A DNA stretch of 64,000 nt, from the NCBI RefSeq assembly GCF_013204855.1, contig NZ_JABMKZ010000006.1, forward strand, positions 1 through 64,000, given 5' to 3'. The translations under genes and the position numbers were made by a program. The notes below the pieces were generated by a model. It was not told where the DNA came from and searched no databases. It was given only the letters and a program-made list of their open reading frames with translations. Shown in pieces: positions 57,406-64,000 of the stretch. This DNA comes from Paenibacillus alba. Its GTDB lineage: Bacteria > Bacillota > Bacilli > Paenibacillales > NBRC-103111. The number at the start of each line of letters is the position of its first letter. Positions within the stretch are counted from its first letter, which is position 1.

Positions 57406-58305
57406 ATGGCTGACAATCTTAAGTTCCGGGAGGACGGGACTTTTACCATTGTGCAATTGACGGATTTGCATATCGGCGGTGACAAGGACAATGAAGCGGA
57501 TTTACGGACGCTTGCTTTGGTCAGAGCGGTGCTTGTGGAGGAAAAACCGGATCTCATCGTGTATACGGGCGATCTGATTTCAAGCTATGGCGCAGCCGAT
57601 CCTTTGGCATCTTTTCGCCGGGCGATTGCGCCTGCCGTTGAATCCGGCCTACCTTGGGCGCACGTATTTGGCAATCACGATGCGGAGGAGACTGTGACGC
57701 GCGAAGAATTAATGGCGGCTGCGCTTAAGCATAGCGCTTGCTATTCGCAAGCAGGACCAGAAGAGCTTAGTGGGGTTGGCAATTACACGCTCACCATTCA
57801 AGGCACGCAGTCTGGGAATTCGGCAGCTATACTTTATTTTCTCGATTCCGGGGCTATGGCGCCGGATTCAATCGGCGGCTATGCGTGGATTCAGGCTGAT
57901 CAGATTCATTGGTATAAGCAGCAATCACTTGCACTTCGTGAGCGCAGTGATGCCATTCTTCCCGGCCTCGCTTTTTTTCATATTCCGCTGCCAGAGTATA
58001 ACGACGTATGGAAGGTGGGGAAAGTAAGCGGCATCAAGAACGAAGATGTATGCTGCCCCAAGCTCAACAGCGGACTGTTTGCGGCAATGGCGGAAATGGG
58101 CGATGTTATGGGGACCTTTGTCGGTCATGATCACGACAATGATTTCTGTGGAACACTGCATGAGATTCGGCTTTGTTTTGGCCGAGTGACAGGCTATAAC
58201 ACCTATGGAGGCTTGCCGCGAGGGGCTCGTGTCATTCGTCTGCAAGAAGGAGAGCGCAGCTTTGAGACTTGGCAGCGTCTGGAAGATGGGAGTATCTTAC
58301 GATGA
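57406..58305 (+). CDS. Calcineurin-like metallophosphoesterase
   Basis: A 299-residue metallophosphoesterase. All motif blocks are present: QLTDLHIGG, YTGDLISS, FGNHDAEE, then FFHIPLPEY and VGHDHDND. It lacks a signal peptide and should work in the cytoplasm on a phosphomono- or diester. GGGGGA lies seven bases ahead of the ATG. It overlaps the aminopeptidase gene by four bases. Two phosphoesterases of different folds in one operon point to a phosphorylated substrate. Confidence 0.9.
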   Translation: MADNLKFREDGTFTIVQLTDLHIGGDKDNEADLRTLALVRAVLVEEKPDLIVYTGDLISSYGAADPLASFRRAIAPAVESGLPWAHVFGNHDAEETVTREELMAAALKHSACYSQAGPEELSGVGNYTLTIQGTQSGNSAAILYFLDSGAMAPDSIGGYAWIQADQIHWYKQQSLALRERSDAILPGLAFFHIPLPEYNDVWKVGKVSGIKNEDVCCPKLNSGLFAAMAEMGDVMGTFVGHDHDNDFCGTLHEIRLCFGRVTGYNTYGGLPRGARVIRLQEGERSFETWQRLEDGSILR

Positions 58306-59810
58306 TGTTCACGGTTGGAGGAGAAAGCGCGATTGAAACTCTCATCTTCCCCATCTGCTTGGACGATATCGGAGGGACGGGAGGCGCTCAGCTCCCCGCA
58401 TGGCTGCAAGCGTATTCACTCCTACCCCATATGGGAGAGCCAGGGGCGCTGACTTGGCTTCATGGCCGTATTGGAGAGAGGGATGCGCTGCTAGTCGGTT
58501 GTGGGGAGGCTTCGCGGCTGAGTACGGAACGAATTCGCGAAGCGGCCGGCAGTGCTGGGCGCGCGGCGAACAAGCACAAGAAAGAGCAAGTAGGCATAAA
58601 CGTGGGTGAACTGCTGAGGCGCTGTGTGCATGCGCCTCCGATTAGCGAAGAGAAAGCAGTCAGCGCTTGGGTGGAGGGCTGGCTGCTGGGGAGCTATGCG
58701 TTCGAGATATACCGAGCGAAACAGACTAAGCCAATTGAAGCAAGCTTGCAGTTTCTCATCGGAACTGAAGCAGAGGAGAAAGCCGAAGCAGATGTTGCGC
58801 TGAACGATGCGATACGATGGGGACGCATTTATGCCGATGGGGCCATTTTCGCCCGCAACTTGGCGAATGAACCACCCAATAGGCTGCGTCCTCTAATGCT
58901 CATCGAACGGGCAGTCGATCATTTTGCAGGTACGCAGGTCGAGGCTATCGTTTATGAAGGGGAGCGACTGGAGCGGAACAGCATGGTTGGCTTGATCGCC
59001 GTGGGCAAAGGCAGCAAGTATCCTCCAGCACTTCTAGAGCTGCGGTATTGCACGGATGATACGTTGCCGCTTACGGCCTTCATTGGCAAAGGCATCACTT
59101 TTGACACAGGTGGAATCAGTTTGAAAAAGGATTTCGATATTAGCGATATGCGAATGGATATGGCGGGGGCGGCAGCCGTGATCGGCGCACTTGATATTCT
59201 CGCAGCTGGGAACGTGCAGGCGAATGTCGTTGGGCTTATCGCTGCTGCCGAGAATATGCCGGACGGAGGGGCACTGCTGCCTGGGGAGCTGCTGCAATAC
59301 CCGAACGGCGTATCTGTGCAGGTAGGCAATACGGATTCGGAAGGCCGCTTGGTGCTGGCGGATGCGCTGATTCATGCGCATCGTCTCGGGGCTGCGGAAG
59401 CTATTGATATTGCGACCTTGACCTATTCCTGCGGGGCTGCGCTAGGTTCCAAGTATGCCGGAATATGGGGACAGGACGTATTGGTGGCTGAGATCACACA
59501 AGCTGGGAAGCTGGTCGATGAGAAAGTGTGGCAGCTTCCGCTTGTTGATGAGTATGAAGCTTACCTGCACAGTGACTTTGCAGATTTATGCAACATCAGC
59601 AGGGTAGGAGAAGCAGGCGCTACGACCGCTGCTTTATTTCTGCGCAAGTTCGTCGATTCCTCCCTTCGTTGGGCGCATATCGATATGGCTTCATTGAAGG
59701 ATGTGTCGTCTGCACAAGGCTGGCATTCGATAGGTGCGACTGGCTACGGGGCACGCTTGCTTGCGCAGCTTGTACGTACCCGGACGTCGCCCATGGGTCA
59801 AAACCAATAA
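58302..59810 (+). CDS. Leucyl aminopeptidase family protein (M17)
   Basis: A 502-residue M17 metallopeptidase with an N-terminal macrodomain-like part and a C-terminal catalytic domain. The active site is intact: FIGKGITFDTGGISLK, RMDMAGAAAVIGAL, and NTDSEGRL at residues 343-350. M17 enzymes form hexamers and remove N-terminal residues from peptides, or split aminoacyl conjugates such as Cys-Gly. The start at 58302 overlaps the preceding stop. Its place at the end of a sugar uptake operon is unusual and suggests a substrate with an aminoacyl or peptide part. A symmetric terminator follows. Confidence 0.93.
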   Translation: MMFTVGGESAIETLIFPICLDDIGGTGGAQLPAWLQAYSLLPHMGEPGALTWLHGRIGERDALLVGCGEASRLSTERIREAAGSAGRAANKHKKEQVGINVGELLRRCVHAPPISEEKAVSAWVEGWLLGSYAFEIYRAKQTKPIEASLQFLIGTEAEEKAEADVALNDAIRWGRIYADGAIFARNLANEPPNRLRPLMLIERAVDHFAGTQVEAIVYEGERLERNSMVGLIAVGKGSKYPPALLELRYCTDDTLPLTAFIGKGITFDTGGISLKKDFDISDMRMDMAGAAAVIGALDILAAGNVQANVVGLIAAAENMPDGGALLPGELLQYPNGVSVQVGNTDSEGRLVLADALIHAHRLGAAEAIDIATLTYSCGAALGSKYAGIWGQDVLVAEITQAGKLVDEKVWQLPLVDEYEAYLHSDFADLCNISRVGEAGATTAALFLRKFVDSSLRWAHIDMASLKDVSSAQGWHSIGATGYGARLLAQLVRTRTSPMGQNQ

Positions 59811-59858
59811 AAACTGCCTATTACCTGGCCGACAAGTCCAGATAATAGGCAGTTTTTG
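59809..59858. terminator. Bidirectional terminator between the M17 and bactofilin genes
   Basis: AAAACTGCCTATTA pairs with TAATAGGCAGTTTTT, with an inner CTGG/CCAG stem. Confidence 0.9.
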
Positions 59859-59893
59859 TTTGAACTGGATGCCGCTTACGTGAAGGGCATCGT

Positions 59894-60340
59894 CTAGTTT
59901 CCGCCGGAAGCAGCTTGCTGCTCGCTTTTCTGCTGCTTGTGTGCTTTGGCGTCGATGACCTTGGCGCTGCCTTTCTCACCCCCAGCAGCGATGTTCATCG
60001 CGCTGCTGCCTTGAAAAATGCCACCCTCCTGAATAATAAAGGAGCGCACATCAATATTCCCCACCAGCACGCCTGAGCTGGTGACGATGAGCTTGCCCTT
60101 GGTATGGATGTTGCCTTTGACCTTGCCGGCAACGATGACATCACGGGCATAGATGTTGGACTGCACCACGGCATTCTCGCCAATGGTGATATCGCCGGCG
60201 CATTCAATGTCGCCATTGAGTTGGCCTTCGATGCGGAGGCTGGCCTCAGACATAATTTTGCCTTCACAGATCGTACTTGCACCGATCAAGGTATCCGTTG
60301 TTTTAGCGTCAATGCGCCTTGTTTTGGAGCTTCCAATCAT
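59894..60340 (-). CDS. Bactofilin (polymer-forming cytoskeletal protein)
   Basis: A 148-residue bactofilin. The central region is a beta-helix with repeating short strands and glycine turns (DTLIGASTICEGKI, then LRIEGQLNGDIECAGDITIG and VIVAGKVKGNIHTKGKLIV). The flanks are flexible and polar. Bactofilins assemble filaments on the inner face of the membrane and often localise cell-wall enzymes. Its ATG overlaps the stop of the M23 peptidase gene, so the pair is coupled. AAAGGATGAG precedes the ATG. Confidence 0.92.
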   Translation of the reverse strand: MIGSSKTRRIDAKTTDTLIGASTICEGKIMSEASLRIEGQLNGDIECAGDITIGENAVVQSNIYARDVIVAGKVKGNIHTKGKLIVTSSGVLVGNIDVRSFIIQEGGIFQGSSAMNIAAGGEKGSAKVIDAKAHKQQKSEQQAASGGN

Positions 60341-61359
60341 TTGAGCTCATCCTTTCTATCGGTAATCAGGTAAGGAGCGGGGTCAATCGGTTTGCCATTT
60401 TTCTGGACTTCGTAATGCAGATGAGAGCCTGTGCTTCGTCCGGTCGTGCCGATGAGGCCGATTTTTTGACCTTTCGTTACTGATTCTCCGCGTTTGACCA
60501 GCATTTTATTCAGATGCATGTACTCGGTTTGAATGCCACGGGTATGATCGATAATGAGATGATTGCCATGTTCGTTGTCAAAGCTGGCTTCAATGACCTT
60601 GCCGTCCGCAGTCGCATAAACGTCATCATTCATCTCGCCATCAAGATCAAAGCCTGTGTGCATCGACGGTTTAGAGGTGAATGGGTCTATGCGCACGCCG
60701 AAGCCGGATGTGATGCTGTGTGTTACCGTGGGCCATAGAGTAGGGGTGATGCTGCGCAAATATTGAGCTTCTTTCAACTTGGCTTCCGATTCATTCAAAT
60801 GCAGGAGGAGGGCGTTAATATCTCCGACTAACGAAAAAAGTCCTTCTTTGGTGCTGTTCACCAAAAGAGAGACATCTTGTGAAGTAACAGAAACATCGCT
60901 GCCTCCGATATCTGAGTTTTTCCCGTTAGGCTGCTGAGTGTTTAGCGCTGAGGTTTTTTTGCTTGTCCCTTTTGTACCCTTTGTGCCATCTGTTTCGCTC
61001 ATCAATTCGATCACGTGATCGATTTTCTTAATTTCTTCCAACTTCACTTTAAAATCATTGGCTTGCTGGGATAAGTCAATCAAATTGGCTTGAAGCTGTT
61101 CCAGTTCACTATTTTTAAGAGTAATTTGATCGACCAGTTGACGCTCTTGTCCATCGAAAGCTTGCTGCATGTTGTTTCTCGTTCGATGGGAGTGGGTATT
61201 CATTAAGTAAATCGTGACAAAAAAACCAATCAGCACGAGCAGGATCACGCTGGGCACAATATAAATACTACTGTGCGGAAGCTTGAATCTTACGGTACGG
61301 CGGTTGGCGCCCGGAATGATCATTAAGGTGAACTCTTTTTTACCCCAGATGAATTTCAA
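60337..61359 (-). CDS. M23 family metallopeptidase (LytM-like), bactofilin partner
   Basis: A 340-residue cell-wall endopeptidase. A cytoplasmic N-terminus of about 30 residues precedes one membrane helix (IYIVPSVILLVLIGFF), then a coiled coil (about 65-130), and a C-terminal LytM domain. Zinc ligands are in SMHTGFDLDGEMNDDVY and GSHLHYEVQ, and the usual SGFGVRIDPFT opening is present. It probably cuts peptide cross-links under guidance of the bactofilin filaments. The start is a TTG with GGAAGAGG upstream. The two genes are also paired in other spore formers. Confidence 0.92.
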   Translation of the reverse strand: MKFIWGKKEFTLMIIPGANRRTVRFKLPHSSIYIVPSVILLVLIGFFVTIYLMNTHSHRTRNNMQQAFDGQERQLVDQITLKNSELEQLQANLIDLSQQANDFKVKLEEIKKIDHVIELMSETDGTKGTKGTSKKTSALNTQQPNGKNSDIGGSDVSVTSQDVSLLVNSTKEGLFSLVGDINALLLHLNESEAKLKEAQYLRSITPTLWPTVTHSITSGFGVRIDPFTSKPSMHTGFDLDGEMNDDVYATADGKVIEASFDNEHGNHLIIDHTRGIQTEYMHLNKMLVKRGESVTKGQKIGLIGTTGRSTGSHLHYEVQKNGKPIDPAPYLITDRKDELK

Positions 61360-61596
61360 CCGATCCTCTTCCTTTCCGTAACAAAGTGCCCCTCCTTGAT
61401 TGGATTGTATTCACGATTGGGATGAGTCATGCCTATTTTCTCGTTCGCCAAATAAGTTAAATAGTCTTCCCTGATTGTGGGACATACTAATTTTGCCAAA
61501 AGCCCAAATTTCCGCTGAGTCAACTTTTGCTCGGATGCCAACGTCTAAAGGATAGAACGAATACTTGCAGATAGTGCAGATTTGAAAGGAGTTAAG

Positions 61597-62796
61597 ATGA
61601 TGTTCAAAAAATATATGCCCATTTTGGCGATTTCCGTTTTTGCGCTTACAGGTTGCGGGGCCTCGGAAGGGACAAGCGGGGCTGCGAATGCTACGGCAAC
61701 GCCTGCCTCGTCTCCAGTGGTTTCCGCAGAGCCGACAATTCCTACAGGCACACCAACTGCTGCTGCCACGACTGCGCCTAATACGAATGCGAATGCACCT
61801 GCTAACGTGCCGATGAAAGGGGTAACCGCTGTTCGTCTAGCAGATGCCAAATCAGGCTGGATCGGTGGCCAAGGCTTCATCGCTCATACCAACGATGGCG
61901 GGGCCAAATGGCAAGTTCAATATAAAGCCGCGGGTGACGTCAAGCAAATATTTGCCTTGAACGGGCAAGAAGCGTGGGCAACGGTTGGGGATGACGCCAA
62001 GCTGCTGAATACCAAGGATGGCGGCCAGCATTGGACTTCTGTTGGGCAAGTGCCGAATGCTGCTTTCTTGCATTTCACAACGAAGCAGGAAGCCTTTAGC
62101 GGCAATGCCCATACCGTAGATGGCGGCATCAAATGGACGATCTTGCCGGTACCCAAAGGTATCGTAGGAGATGCTTATTTCCACGATGCGAATAATGGCT
62201 GGGTTGTCAAAGGGGAGAAAGATTCCGTCGAAGTGGATCGTACGCAAGACGGCGGCAAAACATGGAAAAGCGTCATGTCGCGTAAATCTGCCGTAGTGCC
62301 AACTGGCGCTGTGATTCGCTCAGCAGGCGCTAACGATGCCTGGGTTGAGCTGATTGGCGAGTCAGGGATGACCCAGACCTCCTATTCCTTGTTCCACACC
62401 AAGGATGGCGGGAAGAACTGGCAGACGGTGCTGGCGAACAGCACCGCCGGTGGGGGACCTGCTCCTGGTTTCCCAGTGGGCGATAACACAGGGCCCAAAA
62501 ATACGGGCACGAAGCCCGGACCTCTCTACGTCGTCAGCCCCGACGTAGCTTTCATGGGCGGGCAGTGCCCGAGCTGCGACAAGCCGAACTCCGTTGGCTC
62601 AACGAAGGACGGCGGCAAAACCTGGGTGAACGGGAAGGAAACGTTCACTGGTTATGGCGACCTGCTGCTGGCTATGGCAGACGGCAGCCAAGGCTGGCTG
62701 CTGACGAATGACAGCGAGCAGCCGAGTGTGATGTACACCACCGCAAACGGTGGTGTGAACTGGAACAAGGTGCATACCTTCGATGCACCGAAATGA
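61597..62796 (+). CDS. YCF48/BNR-repeat lipoprotein
   Basis: A 399-residue lipoprotein with lipobox LTGC (Cys20) and a Thr/Ala/Pro linker. The rest is a probable beta-propeller with repeats of the type THDGGAKW, TKDGGQHW, TQDGGKTW, TKDGGKNW, TKDGGKTW and TANGGVNW. The pattern resembles YCF48-like and sialidase (BNR) repeats, without catalytic residues that I can see. It is attached outside the membrane. GAAAGGAG precedes ATG 61597. It is divergent from the M23 gene. Confidence 0.85.
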   Translation: MMFKKYMPILAISVFALTGCGASEGTSGAANATATPASSPVVSAEPTIPTGTPTAAATTAPNTNANAPANVPMKGVTAVRLADAKSGWIGGQGFIAHTNDGGAKWQVQYKAAGDVKQIFALNGQEAWATVGDDAKLLNTKDGGQHWTSVGQVPNAAFLHFTTKQEAFSGNAHTVDGGIKWTILPVPKGIVGDAYFHDANNGWVVKGEKDSVEVDRTQDGGKTWKSVMSRKSAVVPTGAVIRSAGANDAWVELIGESGMTQTSYSLFHTKDGGKNWQTVLANSTAGGGPAPGFPVGDNTGPKNTGTKPGPLYVVSPDVAFMGGQCPSCDKPNSVGSTKDGGKTWVNGKETFTGYGDLLLAMADGSQGWLLTNDSEQPSVMYTTANGGVNWNKVHTFDAPK

Positions 62797-62803
62797 AAAC
62801 TGA

Positions 62804-62826
62804 GCGCCCCGGTGGGGCGCTTTTTT
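62804..62826 (+). terminator. Terminator after the YCF48-like gene
   Basis: GCGCCCC pairs with GGGGCGC over a three-base loop, then six T. Confidence 0.9.
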
Positions 62827-62874
62827 CTCGTTCTGTTCACTCGGCATCGAGGAGTGAACGGGTGTTGGAGCTGA

Positions 62875-63680
62875 CCTGACGATGAGAGTCAGGATCTGGG
62901 GTTTCTGTACGCGCGAATCCTGAGCGCGCGCTTGTTTGCGCCGACGCAGGGCGGCGGTGAAACCCGGCAATCGGAGTTGCTGCCTCGAGTCCGTTGCGTG
63001 ACAGGGAAGCCCGACAATCCGAGGTGGCTGCTTAAAGTCCGTCGCGCGACAGAGAAAGCCTGCAATTGTGCATCTTTTTCAACCTCGAATCCCCCTCATC
63101 CGATTTACTGCCAAAAAGCCTGCAAAAGTGCAGGCTTTTTGGCAGTAAATCGGATTTTACGGGGGAAAAGCAGAAAAAGCCTGCACAATCGCAGGCATTT
63201 CCTGTTTTCAGGTGATTTATCACAAAAAGCCTGCACAATCGCAGGCTTATCCGAATCCTTAGGGGAATCAGCCGCTCCTGACGATGAAAGTCAGGAGAAA
63301 TCTGGAGGCACGACAGTTACTACTCGCGCGAGTCCTGAGCGCGCAATGTTGCGCCGACGCATGGCGGTGGTGAAACCTAAAGTCCGAGCGTTGTTGCCTA
63401 AAGGCAGTCGCCCAAGGGAAAACCTGCGATTGTGCATCTTTTTCTACCTCGAATCCTCTTCATCTGATATATGCCTGCAAAAGTGCAGGCTTTTTGCCAG
63501 CAAATCGGATTTTACGAGGGAAAAGCAGAAAAAGCCTGCACAATCGCAGGAATTTCCTGTTTTCAGGTGATTTTACAGAAAAAGCCTGCACAATCACAGG
63601 AATTTCCTGTTTTCAGGTGATTTTACAGAAAAAGCCTGCACAATGGTAGGCATTTCCGGATCTTAGTGGATTTCAGCCGC
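62875..63680. repeat. Roughly 400-bp tandem duplication with GCCTGC hairpins
   Basis: CCTGACGATGA starts at 62875 and again at 63277, and about 400 bp after each start align imperfectly: shared blocks include GCGCCGACGCA, GGTGAAACC, TGTGCATCTTTTTC, CAAATCGGATTTTAC or its near match, and AAAAAGCCTGCACAATCGCAGG. A third start (GCCGCTCC) follows near 63675. Inside it, GCCTGCACAATCGCAGG copies repeat at 50 bp (about 63533, 63583, 63633). Confidence 0.7.
63098..63155. repeat. Perfect 26-bp-arm inverted repeat (58 bp)
   Basis: ATCCGATTTACTGCC plus AAAAAGCCTGC (63098-63123) and its exact reverse complement (63130-63155) are separated by AAAAGT. All 26 arm positions pair. The diverged copy 400 bp on keeps only the inner GCCTGC/GCAGGC pairing. 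Confidence 0.85.
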
Positions 63681-63812
63681 TCCAGCCCCAGGTATCCAAA
63701 CAAGTCTGGCTCACAAGCGGACAAGCTCGCTAAAATGCAATAACACTCGGAGCCTAGCTCATTAGGGGACTAAGATGTAACCCCCAGCCGTGCCAAACCA
63801 AAACGTGCCTCT

Positions 63813-64000
63813 CTAATTAATTTTCGCCGGAATAGCCTTATTATAATTGAGTAGTTCCGACACCGTGACCAACCGATAGCCGCGATTTTTCAGCTCCGGT
63901 AAAATGATTTTCAAAGCAGCAATCGTCTGTGTAGGGCCCTCAATATAGTCATGAAAAAGGACGATGTTGCCGTTATTCGCATTTTTCAGGACACGATCTA
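63813..64000 (-). CDS. Polysaccharide deacetylase (NodB-like), C-terminal part
   Basis: The last 62 codons of a gene that continues past the window edge. They contain NIVLFHDYIEGPTQTIAAL, the HxY/T region that closes the NodB active site, and the usual ending LKNRGYRLVTVSELL. Such enzymes remove acetyl groups from chitin, peptidoglycan or other N-acetylated sugars, usually outside the cell. The catalytic Asp and metal ligands lie beyond the edge, so activity cannot be judged. Confidence 0.88.
   Translation of the reverse strand, partial: DRVLKNANNGNIVLFHDYIEGPTQTIAALKIILPELKNRGYRLVTVSELLNYNKAIPAKIN

Noticed and set aside
61356-61541. 61-codon frame overlapping the start of the M23 gene
   Set aside because: It has a TTG start without a convincing site and occupies the divergent promoter region between the M23 and YCF48-like genes.

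Overview
The window looks like chromosomal DNA of a spore-forming firmicute of the Paenibacillus type. The grounds are a GerA-type germinant receptor operon, a YjcZ-family sporulation peptide, LplB/LplC-type sugar permeases, a DUF2935 protein, a long exosporium-style collagen-like protein, strong AGGAGG ribosome binding sites with several TTG/GTG starts, and long intergenic arrays of short palindromes. No rRNA, tRNA, CRISPR array, intact transposase or prophage gene is visible. The species is an inference.

Layout. 1-870: hairpin repeats and a possible gene remnant. 867-6253: a frameshifted GNAT acetyltransferase, an MFS exporter with an AIM24-family protein, a small membrane protein, and an AraC regulator divergent from a MATE exporter. 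6254-7042: mosaic hairpin array. 7043-9633: ArsR-like regulator divergent from a GH51 arabinofuranosidase. 9634-10270: 112-bp tandem repeat. 10271-17946: cytochrome c-551 lipoprotein, lipoteichoic acid synthase-like protein, a three-gene ABC-2 exporter, the RNA polymerase recycling ATPase HelD and a YjcZ peptide. 18142-20137: membrane-bound PAS-GGDEF protein and DoxX protein. 20317-24016: gerAB-gerAA-gerAC. 24202-28916: secreted protein of unknown function, ABC-2 transporter and an OmpR-type two-component system. 28976-35216 (minus strand): RND efflux adaptor, RND pump and a large secreted protein. 35495-40108: AT-richer island with a GAF-LuxR regulator, a large ABC permease, an ATPase and several decayed small genes. 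40219-50357: MgtC, TrmB-like regulator plus HD hydrolase, collagen-like protein, DUF2935, DUF445 and a NitT/TauT-type ABC importer. 50636-59810: carbohydrate uptake and catabolism operon. 59894-62796: bactofilin with an M23 peptidase, and a YCF48-like lipoprotein. 62827-63812: duplicated palindromic repeat. The window ends in a polysaccharide deacetylase read on the minus strand.

The most interesting functional unit is 50.5-59.8 kb. An LplB-type importer, a PHP phosphoesterase, a LacI regulator, a PfkB kinase, a calcineurin-like phosphoesterase and an M17 aminopeptidase are arranged in one direction with tight spacing. The promoter has a palindrome filling the spacer between -35 and -10, and several LacI-type operators lie nearby. 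The gene set suggests a substrate that carries a sugar, a phosphate ester and perhaps an aminoacyl or peptide part. A second unit of interest is the AT-rich island, which carries a 15-bp direct repeat near both edges and combines an unusual regulator with a large ABC exporter and a decaying tail of membrane-peptide genes. Four different intergenic palindrome families also occur in this 64 kb.
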